Shown here: positions 42,816 to 54,650 of the stretch, piece after piece
Layout of the letters: every line of letters starts with the position of its first letter
How positions within the stretch are numbered: the stretch's first letter is position 1
From: M3007 sp044230315
Lineage (GTDB): Bacteria; Bacteroidota; Bacteroidia; Chitinophagales; Saprospiraceae
Reading direction: 5' to 3'
Length of the DNA stretch: 64,000 nucleotides
NCBI GenBank assembly: GCA_044230315.1
Contig: JBGARJ010000011.1
Span: forward strand, 81,841 to 145,840
The notes under the pieces: model-generated
Told to the model about the DNA's origin: nothing
What the model saw: the letters and a program-made list of their open reading frames with translations, nothing else
The model's database searches: none
Made by a program: the position numbers and the translations under genes

Positions 42816-43175
42816 ATGAAAAATACGGTACTTTCCTCCGTGATCACTCTGGTGGTCGGTTATTTAGCCAACAAATTCCTCCCGGCGGGCTCCGCTACCT
42901 GGGCCGTGCCGCTCATCAGCGCAGTTGCCGGCATTGTCATGAAACAAACACCCAAAGACGGCGCGCTCTCCGGTCTGGCCGGCGGCGGCGTGCTGGGTAT
43001 CCTGGCCAATGTGCTGGGCGACGGCGGCCTGGGCTCGTTCCTGGGCGGCGTATTGGGCGATAATGCAAGTGGTTTGCTCGGCGGTCTGCTCGGAGGCGGT
43101 ATCCTCGGCGGCGCCGGCGGCGGTATCGGCGGCTTCCTGCAAGGCATGATCAACAAAAGCCAGGCCGCTTCCTGA
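42816..43175 (+). CDS. Small glycine-zipper hydrophobic protein
   Basis: 119 residues from ATG 42816. A first hydrophobic helix (VITLVVGYLANKFL) and a second (WAVPLISAVAGIVM) are followed by about 60 residues dominated by Gly/Leu/Ala with GxxxG spacing (GGLLGGGILGGAGGGIGGFL). It resembles glycine-zipper proteins that sit in membranes or assemble into pores, but no family is recognised. It is monocistronic, with a good promoter match upstream and a strong terminator 15 bp downstream, so it is expressed as an independent unit. Confidence 0.7.
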   Translation: MKNTVLSSVITLVVGYLANKFLPAGSATWAVPLISAVAGIVMKQTPKDGALSGLAGGGVLGILANVLGDGGLGSFLGGVLGDNASGLLGGLLGGGILGGAGGGIGGFLQGMINKSQAAS

Positions 43176-43190
43176 ACGACAAGAATAGCA

Positions 43191-43237
43191 AAGCCGCCCG
43201 CCAGTTACCGGTAACCTGACGGGCGGCTTTGTTTTTG
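43191..43237 (+). terminator. Rho-independent terminator
   Basis: AAAGCCGCCCG and CGGGCGGCTTT form the stem around GTTACCGGTAAC, itself palindromic, followed by GTTTTTG. Terminates the glycine-zipper gene. Confidence 0.85.
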
Positions 43238-43251
43238 CTAAAAGCGATACC

Positions 43252-43369
43252 CAACCCATTGACCCCATTGACCTCATTGACCAAATTTCCACCATTGATC
43301 ACATTTCCCCCATTGACCACATTGACCACATTTCCCCCATTGATCACATTGACCACATTGACCACATTA
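43252..43369. repeat. Degenerate 9-bp array (TTGACCACA family)
   Basis: About 13 units of the CCACATTGA type with variants (CCCCATTGA, CCACATTTC, TCACATTGA). Same unit as the array upstream of scpA 21 kb away, here more diverged and interleaved with CATTTCCCC units. It lies between the terminator of the glycine-zipper gene and the stop codon of the convergent outer-membrane gene, whose TAA (43367-43369) is the last unit of the array. Confidence 0.85.
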
Positions 43370-43957
43370 ATAAAAATGGTACCCCAACCGGATACCCCCC
43401 CAGGGCGCGTATAACCAGCTTTGGTCGGTCCGGGATTGCAAGGCGATGAATGCCACCTCGACATTGAAGGCAAACCCGCCGTCGCTGATCAGTTGCACAC
43501 CGAGCGGAAAATACCCACCCAAATAATGCTCTGTTTTCGGTTCCCTGAAAACACCAAACCCGGACACGTACAAGGGAATGATCCAATCCTGGATGTGCAC
43601 GCCCGAGGCGCCGACATACGGCGACCAGTTCCACCAGTAATTGTAGCCAAAGGGGTGCCAGTTGACCCCAATATATTGCCCCCAGCCGACACCGGCTTCG
43701 AGGTCCAATACCGGACTGATGAAATAATCGGCCGAAACGCCAATTATTGCTGCCGTCCCCAGATTGGCGGCAATACCGAAGGGCCGGTCTTCCCGGTTGC
43801 TGCTCGATGCCACCCCGTAAGGTTTCTGTCCGGAGAGGGTCGTAATGTCGCTAAGGGGGCTGGCCTCGGGATAGGGAGAAAGCGGTTGTTGGGCACAAAG
43901 CCTGTTCGCAGGGATGGCCAACAGAAAAAGCAGATAAGATAAAAAGACCTTTTTCAT
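43367..43957 (-). CDS. Predicted outer-membrane beta-barrel protein
   Basis: 196 residues from 43957 (MKKVFLSYLLFLLAIPANRL, signal peptide, cleavage near CAQQ). The mature part has alternating hydrophobic/aromatic strands (DYFISPVLDLEAGVGWGQYI, SPYVGASGVHIQDWIIPLYV, GVQLISDGGFAFNVEVAFIA) and ends in GIRLGYHFY, the C-terminal aromatic signature for the BAM machinery. Probably an 8-stranded barrel; function unknown. The stop codon is formed inside the 9-bp array, so changes in that array could alter the C-terminus. Confidence 0.75.
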   Translation of the reverse strand: MKKVFLSYLLFLLAIPANRLCAQQPLSPYPEASPLSDITTLSGQKPYGVASSSNREDRPFGIAANLGTAAIIGVSADYFISPVLDLEAGVGWGQYIGVNWHPFGYNYWWNWSPYVGASGVHIQDWIIPLYVSGFGVFREPKTEHYLGGYFPLGVQLISDGGFAFNVEVAFIALQSRTDQSWLYAPWGGIRLGYHFY

Positions 43958-44058
43958 GGCTTTTGCGTGTTGTATCGGTGAAATACAAGCGCTGCGACAA
44001 AAATGTACAGCGCAAAGAACACGACAAAAGCATCGTTTACCGCCCTCCAAATATACTG

Positions 44059-45444
44059 TTATTTCCGCAGATCTTCAACTTCATGCACTGTTTTCGGAAT
44101 CGGTTTTCCCAGTATCCGGTGGCCGTTTTCCGTGATGAGCACATTGTCCTCGATCCGGATGCCGCCGAAGTCGCGGTACTTCTTCAACGCCGGGTAGTTA
44201 ATGAACTCCGCAAACTGTTTTTTACGCTGCCATTGGTCGATCAGCTGCGGGATAAAGTACAGCCCGGGCTCTACCGTCAGCACAAAACCCGGCTCCAACG
44301 GGCGGGCCAGGCGCAGGTAGGCGGTGCCGAACTGCTGGCTACGTTGCACATCGGCGGAATACCCCACGTGGTTTTCACCCAGGTCCTCCATGTCGTGTAC
44401 ATCGAGGCCGATCATGTGCCCCAGGCCGTGCGGGAAGAACAGCGCATGCGCCCCCTGCGCCACCGCTTCGTCGAGGTTGCCCTGCATCAGGCCCAGCGCT
44501 TTCAAGCCCCCCGCCATGCGGCGCGCGGCCGCGAGGTGGACCGACTGGTAGGTGACGCCCGGCCGCAGCGACTGGATGGCATTTACTTCGGCATCGAGCA
44601 CGATCTCGTAAATCTCGCGCTGCTTGGTTGTGAATTTCGGGCTCACCGGAAACGTGCGGGTAATATCGCCGGCATAATGGCTGGCGGTTTCGGCGCCGAA
44701 ATCGCCCAGCACCATTTGTCCCCGTTGCAGGATGTTGCCGTGGTGGTGGTTGTGCAGGATCTGGCCGTGCACGCTGAGAATGACCGGGTACGAGAGGTTG
44801 CCGCCGGCCGACACCGCCATGCCTTCCACCAGCCCGGCCAGCTCGGCTTCCACCTGCCCTTCGCGGGCGGCTTTCATGGCAGCCACGTGCATGGCGCCGG
44901 TGACGTCGACGGCGCGCTCCATCTCGGCCACTTCTTCGGCCGATTTGTGCACCCGCTGGGCCACCACCGCCCGGATCAGGGCTTCGGAGGCGGCGGCTTT
45001 TTGGCGGGCCGGCGGTAGTTTGAGCAGTTGTTGCAGCAGCAACATATTGTCGTGCCGGTAGGGTGGGATGATGTGGATGGTGCGTCCGAGCCGCCGGTCG
45101 TTTTTGATGCGGTTGAACAGGCGTTTGAACGGGAGCGTGAGCCCGACGCCCACCTGTCCGGCCAGCGCTTTCATTTTGGGCATGGCGCCCATCCACACGA
45201 TGTCTTCCATACTGAGGTCGTCGCCGAAGAGGATGTCTTCGCCGGAGTCGGCGTCGATGATGGCGGCCAGCCCGGGTTTATCGATCCCGAAGAAATAGAG
45301 GAACGTGCTGTCCTGGCGGAACGGGTAGGTGTTGCCGGCGTAGTTCATGCCGGATTCGTTGTTGCCGAGCAGGAGCACGACGCCGGATTTGAGGTCTTTG
45401 CGCAGCCGTTCGCGGCGGGCTTGGTACGTGTGGGCTGAAAACAT
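44059..45444 (-). CDS. pepP: Xaa-Pro aminopeptidase (M24B, aminopeptidase P)
   Basis: 461 residues from 45444 (MFSAHTYQARRERLRKDLKS). Creatinase-like N-terminal domain (to about 165), then the pita-bread catalytic domain. Metal ligands are visible: Asp in LGDFGAETASHYAGDITRTF (two), His in FPHGLGHMIGLDVHD, Glu in TVEPGLYFIP and Glu in GIRIEDNVLIT. It removes N-terminal residues preceding proline; cytoplasmic, as there is no signal peptide. A longer open frame at the N-terminus lacks conserved residues. Confidence 0.92.
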   Translation of the reverse strand: MFSAHTYQARRERLRKDLKSGVVLLLGNNESGMNYAGNTYPFRQDSTFLYFFGIDKPGLAAIIDADSGEDILFGDDLSMEDIVWMGAMPKMKALAGQVGVGLTLPFKRLFNRIKNDRRLGRTIHIIPPYRHDNMLLLQQLLKLPPARQKAAASEALIRAVVAQRVHKSAEEVAEMERAVDVTGAMHVAAMKAAREGQVEAELAGLVEGMAVSAGGNLSYPVILSVHGQILHNHHHGNILQRGQMVLGDFGAETASHYAGDITRTFPVSPKFTTKQREIYEIVLDAEVNAIQSLRPGVTYQSVHLAAARRMAGGLKALGLMQGNLDEAVAQGAHALFFPHGLGHMIGLDVHDMEDLGENHVGYSADVQRSQQFGTAYLRLARPLEPGFVLTVEPGLYFIPQLIDQWQRKKQFAEFINYPALKKYRDFGGIRIEDNVLITENGHRILGKPIPKTVHEVEDLRK

Positions 45445-45557
45445 AGAGCGGATACCGTTTGGTGGAACCGCGAAAGTCGGAAAATATCCGGGATTCTGGT
45501 ACACGCGTTACAGGGAGCCCCTGCTGCCGGCACTATGCGGCAGCAGGGGTCAGGTCA

Positions 45558-46466
45558 TTATTTTTTGATATCGGCCGTAGCGAGCCGGGGTTGCTTCATC
45601 AGGTAGGTATAAATCGCTTCCAGTTGGATATCGTCGAGGTGTCCGACATTTTTCCAGGGCATAAATTCGCCGTTGATCTCTTTCCCGGTAGGCGTAATAC
45701 CGGTTCGGAGCGCCTTGATAAATCCTTCGGCCCCCCAGGCGGCCAGCGGGCCGCCGGGTGTGAGGTTGGGGCCCATGGGGGCGTCGGGATTGGGGTCCTT
45801 GCCGCCGTTGAGTTGCGGGCCGTGGCAGGTGCGGCAGCCGGCGGTTTTGACCAGGTAGTCGCCATATTCCACCGTAGCGGCCTTGGGCGGCGCATAGTGC
45901 GAAGGGGAGTTGTGGTCGATCGTTTCGGCATTGAGCGCATCGCCAAACGCGCCGGTCGCAAACAACACGTTGCACAGGAACGTGGTGTGGGTTTTCGCCC
46001 AGGTTTTGTCGACGGGTTGCAGGGTTTTCAGGTAGGCAATGATCTGGCCCAGGTGTTCGTCGCTGAGGTATTGGAAATCTTTCGCCGGCATCACGAGCAG
46101 GGGTCGCCCTTCGTTGTTGACGCCGTGCCGGATGGCGCGCACCCAATCGGTGTCGGCGTATTTATTGCCGATGCCGCCCACACCCGGCGTGAGGTTGGAC
46201 GAACAAATGGTGCCCAGATCGGGCGAGTCGAAAATGGTACTGCCCTCCAGGTGGCTGCCGTGACAGCCGGTACAATAGATTTCCACCCATTTTTGCCCTT
46301 CGGCAATGGAAGCCGAATCGCCCGGGATGGCTACGGCTTTGGGTTGAATATCGTAGTGTTTGACCAGCCGGCTTTTAGCCGAATAGTTGAGGTAAGCTGC
46401 CGCGAGCGCCAGCAACAGGATCAGGGAGCCCAGGACGATGCCGGCCCATTTGAAGAATTTTTTCAT
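45558..46466 (-). CDS. Dihaem c-type cytochrome
   Basis: 302 residues from 46466 (MKKFFKWAGIVLGSLILLLA), N-terminal signal anchor then two class I cytochrome c domains. Haem sites are CTGCH (about 68) and CRTCH (about 210). Met ligand candidates are VMPAKDF and FMPWKNV. It is an electron-transfer subunit facing the periplasm. The upstream frame runs through repeat copy D and is rejected. The gene is isolated. Confidence 0.88.
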   Translation of the reverse strand: MKKFFKWAGIVLGSLILLLALAAAYLNYSAKSRLVKHYDIQPKAVAIPGDSASIAEGQKWVEIYCTGCHGSHLEGSTIFDSPDLGTICSSNLTPGVGGIGNKYADTDWVRAIRHGVNNEGRPLLVMPAKDFQYLSDEHLGQIIAYLKTLQPVDKTWAKTHTTFLCNVLFATGAFGDALNAETIDHNSPSHYAPPKAATVEYGDYLVKTAGCRTCHGPQLNGGKDPNPDAPMGPNLTPGGPLAAWGAEGFIKALRTGITPTGKEINGEFMPWKNVGHLDDIQLEAIYTYLMKQPRLATADIKK

Positions 46467-46527
46467 GACAGTCGTCTCGATTTGGTTGAATGTTTTTGTT
46501 GGACAGGATCGGCCGGATGAACAGGCT

Positions 46528-46649
46528 CTTGAACCGGTTTGGAATGGTGTCGCCGGGCTGAAAACAACAAATTTCAGTTCATACGGCGTCAAATTTTCCG
46601 GCGGATTACCCGTATCCACCGCACCATAAAAATCCAAACACGTGCTTAC
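46528..46649. repeat. Palindromic repeat family, copy D (medium form)
   Basis: Left end TTGAACCGGTTTGGAATGG and right end whose complement reads TAAGCACGTGTTTGGATTTT, about 115 bp in total. The interior shares GGCGGATTACCCGTATCC and TTCA(..)CGTCAAATTTT with the reverse strand of copy A, showing a common origin of interiors as well as ends. It lies upstream of the dihaem cytochrome gene and downstream of the SnoaL-like gene. Confidence 0.75.
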
Positions 46650-46687
46650 CGAAAGCCAGCCTGGGCCAGCCGATCCTGCCGGCAGGT

Positions 46688-47161
46688 TTACTTACCCGGC
46701 ATGGGCATCACAGGGGTGTTCTGCTCCTGGTCGATGAGCCACTTGCCGTTTTTGCGTACAAATATCATGGCGTTCACTCCGCGCCATTCCTGCTGTTTGC
46801 CGTCCATGGTAGACACGCCATTCAGGTCGGCTTGTACAACGGCTATATCGGGCGACAAAAAGCGCACGGTAGCTACGTTAAAATGGAAATTGTCGGGATT
46901 GGGTTTTTCGTATTGGAGCGCTTGATCCATACTGGCGCGGAGCGCTTCGCGGCCGGTGGTTACCGTGCCCATCCAGTCGATCACCACGGCATTGTCGGTG
47001 TACATCGATACCACTTTGGCAACGTCGCCTTGGAAGTAGGCATCCATCCCGTCGGTCAGAGCCGTGCGGATGGCTTTTTCATCGGCAGCGCTTTGGGCGC
47101 GGAGCGAGAGGGCGGCAGCGGCCACCAGGAGGAAAACGGAAATGCTTTTAACGAGTTTCAT
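46688..47161 (-). CDS. Exported SnoaL/NTF2-like protein (DUF4440)
   Basis: 157 residues from 47161 (MKLVKSISVFLLVAAAALSL, signal peptide ending near RAQS). The mature part is a single cone-shaped NTF2 fold: AIRTALTDGMDAYFQGDVAK, MYTDNAVVIDWMGTVTTGRE, then strands ending in FVRKNGKWLIDQEQNTPVMP. Such proteins bind small ligands or act as isomerases, but no catalytic dyad is clear. The gene stands alone. Confidence 0.82.
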   Translation of the reverse strand: MKLVKSISVFLLVAAAALSLRAQSAADEKAIRTALTDGMDAYFQGDVAKVVSMYTDNAVVIDWMGTVTTGREALRASMDQALQYEKPNPDNFHFNVATVRFLSPDIAVVQADLNGVSTMDGKQQEWRGVNAMIFVRKNGKWLIDQEQNTPVMPMPGK

Positions 47162-47431
47162 AGTAGAACAGCGTTTTGAAAATAAGGTGAACAATTTGGT
47201 TTACCGCATTCGCGGATTGGATGATGCAAAGATACTGCGCCAGCCGCCAGGCCGAGTTGCAACCGTGTCGCACAACGTTTCAATTTTGTCGCAAAACGCA
47301 ATTCAGCGGGGGTAAAATGCGCTTTTGCGGCGATCGGCCGGCTCCGTTCAAGTAAAAATGCCCTGCTTTAGCCAAAGTACAAACAACGCCAGAACAAGGC
47401 ATTCCGACCCGGCGGCCGGACGCGCAACGCG

Positions 47432-49093
47432 CTATTGTCCCAGTAATACCAGGTTGAATTTCGACCGGACGATCACTTTTTCGCCGGCTACTTTCACCTT
47501 TTGACCGGAGTAATAATCGCGGAGGATGGTCCCGTCGGCGAACACCCCGCGCACATCGATGGTCTTGTCGCCCGCCGGCAGATCGAGCCCCACCACCACG
47601 GCATCGGTATACGCCCCGTCGGTGTAGGTGCGCCGGAATACATATGGGGTTTTGGAGATCATGACGTGGCGGCCGGCGCCGACGGCCGGGTGCGCTTTGC
47701 GGAACCGGCCGAGTTTCTGCCAGTGGGCCAGCACCGCGTTCACGTCGCTGCCGTTGCGCACCGCGTGGCGGGCCAGTTCGTCCCAATTCATGAAGGAGCG
47801 CAGCGTGGCGTCGCCTTCGGTGCCCGGGATGTTCAGCGTGCGGCTGGTTTCGTCGCCGTAGTACACTTGCGCGGCGCCAGGGCACAGCAGCAATTTGACG
47901 CCGGCTTCGAGCGGCTTGACGCGTTCCTTGTCGAACGGGCCGCCGTCGTCGTGCGAGCTGATGTAGTTGAGCACGCTTTTGCCTTGCAGGGGGTTGTGCA
48001 GCAGGTCGGAGTATTTGGCAAAGATGGTTTCGTAGGGGCTGTTGGCGTCGCTCTTGAATTCGAAATTGATCAGGCTGTTGAAGCCTTCGGCAAAAAAGTT
48101 CACCTTGCGGTCGCCGAAATCGAACTGCCGGCCCGCCGAGATGCCGTAGTTGTACACTTCGCCGACCATGTAAAACGGCGTGTCGTCGAGCACTTCGGCG
48201 GGGTGGGTTTTCTTCCAGTCGGCGAACGCGATGTCGGCTTCCTTGCGCAGTTCGGCCCATACGCTTTCCTCGACGTGCTTGGCGGTATCGCAGCGGTAGC
48301 CGTCGACGCCGAATTTCCGGATATAGTCGGTCAGCCATTTGATGATGTAAAACCGCGGCGCGCGCGGGTAGCCGCTGTGTTGGAAAAAGGCGTCGAGTTC
48401 GGCCAGTTCGCGGTCGAGGCGGCCTTCCTGCTTCCATTTTTCCAGCAGGGCGGCGGGCAAATCGCTGGGGGCATTGCTTTCGGTTTTGACGTCGGGCAGG
48501 TTTTTCACCAGGGTACAGGGCACGGTGGTTTCATAATTTTTGTAGCTGCACTGCGGGCTGGTGCGCACCCAATCGGCTGGCCACAGGGGGTCCTGTTCGG
48601 TCACCGACCCGGTGTGGTTGATCACCACGTCGAGCACTACACGGATGCCGTGGCGGTGGGCCGTTTGTACCAGTTCGAGGAGATCGGCTTCGGTGCCGAA
48701 GTTCGGGTCGAGGCGGGTCCAGTCGCGTATCCAATAGCCGTGAAAGCCGTAGGTGCCGCCGGTGCCTTCGTTCACCTGGCCGTGTATTTGCTCCATAACG
48801 GGCGTAAACCACAGCGCGGTGATGCCCAGCCGGTCGAAATAACCGTCCTTGAGTTTTTTCGTGATGCCTTTGAGGTCGCCGCCCATAAAGCCGCGGAGTT
48901 TGCCGCTTTCGGCCGTCCGCCCGAAATTCACATCGTTGGCGGGGTTTCCGTTGTAAAAACGGTCGGTGAGCAGGAAATACAGGTTGGCATTTTCCCAGCG
49001 AAATGGCGCGGCAGGATGGCCGGAGCCGTTGTTTTGCAAGGTCGCGCATTGAAACAGGCTCAGCGCCAGGCAAAGGAGAAGCAGTCGTCTCAT
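47432..49093 (-). CDS. Exported alpha-amylase family lipoprotein (GH13)
   Basis: 553 residues from 49093. Lipoprotein signal MRRLLLLCLALSLFQC (Cys16). GH13 regions: I in RVVLDVVINHTG, II in GYRCDTAKH (nucleophile Asp), III in GEVYN (acid Glu) and IV in NYISSHDDGG. It is a retaining alpha-glucosidic hydrolase at the cell surface or in the periplasm, probably making maltodextrins. No SusC/D genes adjoin it. With the 4-alpha-glucanotransferase at 27.5 kb it would cover outer and inner steps of starch use. Confidence 0.9.
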   Translation of the reverse strand: MRRLLLLCLALSLFQCATLQNNGSGHPAAPFRWENANLYFLLTDRFYNGNPANDVNFGRTAESGKLRGFMGGDLKGITKKLKDGYFDRLGITALWFTPVMEQIHGQVNEGTGGTYGFHGYWIRDWTRLDPNFGTEADLLELVQTAHRHGIRVVLDVVINHTGSVTEQDPLWPADWVRTSPQCSYKNYETTVPCTLVKNLPDVKTESNAPSDLPAALLEKWKQEGRLDRELAELDAFFQHSGYPRAPRFYIIKWLTDYIRKFGVDGYRCDTAKHVEESVWAELRKEADIAFADWKKTHPAEVLDDTPFYMVGEVYNYGISAGRQFDFGDRKVNFFAEGFNSLINFEFKSDANSPYETIFAKYSDLLHNPLQGKSVLNYISSHDDGGPFDKERVKPLEAGVKLLLCPGAAQVYYGDETSRTLNIPGTEGDATLRSFMNWDELARHAVRNGSDVNAVLAHWQKLGRFRKAHPAVGAGRHVMISKTPYVFRRTYTDGAYTDAVVVGLDLPAGDKTIDVRGVFADGTILRDYYSGQKVKVAGEKVIVRSKFNLVLLGQ

Positions 49094-49206
49094 AATTATC
49101 GTGCAAAGGTGGAGGAAATGTAATTCAGTGCACAAAATAGCGAGCGCCCGACGCTTGCGGGTGGAAATATCGGTTTTCAGCCTTCTTTTAGCACGCGGGC
49201 CGGCGT

Positions 49207-50394
49207 CTATTCGTCGCGGAGCATCCGGCACTCCACCCGCCGGTTCTTTTGCCGCCCGGCATCGGTGGTATTGTCAGCGACCGGCTGGGTTTCCCCATAG
49301 CCTTTCCAGCGGAGTTGCGCTTCGGGGATGCCTTTACCCACGAGGTAATCGACCACGGCGCGGGCGCGGCGTTCGGAGAGTTGCTGGTTGTAGCCGGATT
49401 CACCCTGGCTGTCGGTGTGCCCGCCAATCTCCACGCGGGTTTGGCGCAGTTGCCCGAGGGCAGCCGCGAGCTGATCCAGTACCGTCAGAGCCGAGGGTTT
49501 CAGCGCGGCCTGATCGACGTCGAACAGCAACGCCGCGTCGAAACTGAGTTTTTGCTCCTCGCGCAGGGTTTTTGCATAGTCTTCACCGTGGAATTCCTCC
49601 ACCACGAAATCATCGAAACAGTAGTAGGCGATCCGGATGGTTCTCGGTTGCAGGGGCGTGGCGGCCCGGTTGGCCGAATCGATACGGGCATTTTCGGCGT
49701 CGCCGAGGCTCGTTGGTGTGACGGCGTCGAAAAAGAAATTGCCAAACAGGAAATACCGGTACGGCTGATCGGCGCTGAACAGCATGGAAACCGTCGTCCA
49801 GGCCCCGCCCGGCGTTTCCACTACCGCTTCCCAATTGATCTGCGGCTCGATGGGAAACAAAACCCGGCTCTCAAAAAAGTTTTCATTGACGTTGATCCGG
49901 TTTTTGGAAAAAAAGAACCCGAAATTGCCGCAGCGCAGCGGCCGGATGTTTTGGGTGCGGCCGTAAATGGCGGCCAGGTGGCGCACGCCGATCGAATCGT
50001 CGGTGCGGGTGCGAAAACGCACCCGGTAGGTTTTGCCCGGCTCCAGCGGCCGGGCAAACGTGCCCTCGATGAGTTCGTGGAAGTCGGCCGCCTGGTTGCC
50101 ATCGGTGGAAGGGTGGTACATGATCAGCCCGGTCATGCGCCGGCCGGTACGGGGGCGCGGCATTTCGGGGCAGAGCGCGGTGTCGTCGGACACCAGCAAG
50201 TCGGGCGTCATGTTGAGGTAGGTTTGCCAGCCTTCGGCATAGGTGTTGAAAATACCCGGGTTGCCCGAAAATGCACACACGGGGGCCACCCCGCGCGCCG
50301 AGGCGGGTTCGCGCTCAAAACTGCCGTTGACAACGTAGTTTTGGGAAAACGCCGGGGTGGAAAACAGGATAGCGAATGCAACGGTTTGAAGCAT
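49207..50394 (-). CDS. OmpA-family outer-membrane/peptidoglycan protein
   Basis: 395 residues. Signal peptide (MLQTVAFAILFSTPAFS), a roughly 240-residue beta-rich domain resembling a jelly roll (NYVVNGSFEREPASARGVAP), then an OmpA C-terminal domain (about 285-395). This has LLFDVDQAALKPSALTVLDQ, VEIGGHTDSQGESGYNQQLS and RVECRMLRD, including the Asp and Arg that bind diaminopimelate. The N-terminal NGSFE domain plus OmpA layout is common in Bacteroidota cell-wall-linked proteins. Start at 50394. Confidence 0.88.
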   Translation of the reverse strand: MLQTVAFAILFSTPAFSQNYVVNGSFEREPASARGVAPVCAFSGNPGIFNTYAEGWQTYLNMTPDLLVSDDTALCPEMPRPRTGRRMTGLIMYHPSTDGNQAADFHELIEGTFARPLEPGKTYRVRFRTRTDDSIGVRHLAAIYGRTQNIRPLRCGNFGFFFSKNRINVNENFFESRVLFPIEPQINWEAVVETPGGAWTTVSMLFSADQPYRYFLFGNFFFDAVTPTSLGDAENARIDSANRAATPLQPRTIRIAYYCFDDFVVEEFHGEDYAKTLREEQKLSFDAALLFDVDQAALKPSALTVLDQLAAALGQLRQTRVEIGGHTDSQGESGYNQQLSERRARAVVDYLVGKGIPEAQLRWKGYGETQPVADNTTDAGRQKNRRVECRMLRDE

Positions 50395-50519
50395 GAGGGA
50401 GGTTAATTAATTCCAATCAATAGGTGACGCGTGGTTTAAAAATGCTGCACCCGGGGTTGTTTTTTAATCGTTATTTAGCGCGGTTGAATGCCGGATGCGG
50501 CAATAACAGGTAAATTAAC

Positions 50520-51572
50520 ATGAATTCAAGCAAAAAACTTGCACTTACCTTGCTGGATCACTACCGTTTCGGCGCCGAACGCGCGGGCCAGTTTTGCCCT
50601 ACCGGGTCGGGAACTGCGGTGCTGTTTCACGAAGATATCCAACACAACCCGGCGGCTATGACGTTTTATTCCTTGCGGCATGGAACAACAAATGCCGTTG
50701 GCTTTGAGGACGCCCATATCCGCACGATCCGGACGAGCAACCTGCCTTGGGCCGATCACCCCGGATCATTGCTCCTTTTTCGCTTCGATCGGCAAACCGG
50801 ACTACTGTTTGACTCCCGGGCTGTTTATCTGTTCGAGCGCGGGCTTGAAGCCAAGACAATCATTCCGATCGAATCCCGGCTGCCATTGAACGAGAACGGT
50901 TTCTACCCCAGGCTGGGTCGGGCCGGCACTTCTGACGGCAACCTGATCCCGGTCGGGTTTTATTACCAGGCGGTCGGTACTTTGCGGCAATTTGCCCTTC
51001 TCGAAATTGACCTGGAACGAAAACGGGCTGCCTGGAAGCGTCAAACGCCACGCTGGCAGGCTTTTTTCGGAAGCCGGGAACCGCAGGTGGCGCACTTACA
51101 CCACCACGACTATCCGCGTCCCTTCGATTCGTTCGATTATCCGCAATTTAGTGATATCATGCTGAAGAACAACCAACTGTATGTTTTTTGCACCGGACCG
51201 AACAACCCGGCCTACACCGGGCTGAGTTACAACGTGTTGGCGCAGATCGACGAAGGGGGAAATGTCAGGGAAATTTTATTTGGTGAAGGATCCTTTGCCG
51301 AAATGTCCGATCAAAAAAAACGCGGGAAACTGGGCTGTTTTTCCAGTTCCCAAGCATATTGTATCCTCCAACCGATTAACAACTCCCCCGAAAACTGGAA
51401 CGGCCGGACCAAACTGTTCGATCTGGAGAACCGGGTGTTGATCGACATCGATCTGCCACGTGGTTTCGCAAAATACCAGGTCATCGATCACCTGGAGGAT
51501 ACCTTTTGGATCAGCTGTTTGGACCGCGATTACAGGTATATTGCCGCTTGTACCGGCAAATGGACGGCATGA
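50520..51572 (+). CDS. Hypothetical protein, predicted beta-propeller
   Basis: 350 residues from ATG 50520. No signal peptide. Repeating beta motifs with aromatic ends (YSLRHGTTNAVGFEDAHIRT, GFYYQAVGTLRQFALLEIDL, LYVFCTGPNNPAYTGLSYNV) hint at a propeller or beta-sandwich. A His cluster LHHHDYPRPFDSFDYP near 200 could bind metal. Lower GC than neighbours. No known family recognised. It lies on its own between the OmpA gene (divergent) and clpB. Confidence 0.6.
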   Translation: MNSSKKLALTLLDHYRFGAERAGQFCPTGSGTAVLFHEDIQHNPAAMTFYSLRHGTTNAVGFEDAHIRTIRTSNLPWADHPGSLLLFRFDRQTGLLFDSRAVYLFERGLEAKTIIPIESRLPLNENGFYPRLGRAGTSDGNLIPVGFYYQAVGTLRQFALLEIDLERKRAAWKRQTPRWQAFFGSREPQVAHLHHHDYPRPFDSFDYPQFSDIMLKNNQLYVFCTGPNNPAYTGLSYNVLAQIDEGGNVREILFGEGSFAEMSDQKKRGKLGCFSSSQAYCILQPINNSPENWNGRTKLFDLENRVLIDIDLPRGFAKYQVIDHLEDTFWISCLDRDYRYIAACTGKWTA

Positions 51573-51799
51573 ACGTCCTGCCAAAATATCCAGTTCCGGC
51601 AAATGGCCTTGCCATTTTGACATTGGGCATCCGTTAAAGCCGCCAAATTTTCCGAAAAAACAAACTGTTTTGGAACTGGACGAAAATTTGATGCAACAAG
51701 GGTGCGCCTCGTGCGCCAACCGATTTCACCAACAACCCAATGCCGCCCGAACAACGCCGCCGGTCGGCAGCCGGAAAAACCAACCCAAACCATAGCACC

Positions 51800-54451
<2,652 letters not shown>

Positions 54452-54506
54452 TGGCCATAGTAACCTTGCCAAAATTTTAGACGAGATCGTAATTCTTTTT
54501 CCAAAT

Positions 54507-54545
54507 ACCGCCCGGCAGAGGTATGCACCCTGCCGGGCGGTTTTC
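54507..54545 (+). terminator. Rho-independent terminator of clpB
   Basis: ACCGCCCGGCAG at 54507-54518 pairs with CTGCCGGGCGGT at 54530-54541 and is followed by TTTTC. It lies 55 bp after the clpB stop. On the other strand an A-rich run gives it partial bidirectional character. Confidence 0.9.
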
Positions 54546-54650
54546 GTATCAAGACAAAGCCATATCTTTCGGCGGATGATGGCAAGATAGAGCAATTGGC
54601 ATAAGTTGTTCTTATAAGGCTTTTTCTATACCGACAATAACCTGCTTGCT

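Noticed and set aside
47501..49123. 540-codon open frame on the plus strand
   Set aside because: Antisense of the GH13 amylase gene; no recognisable protein features.
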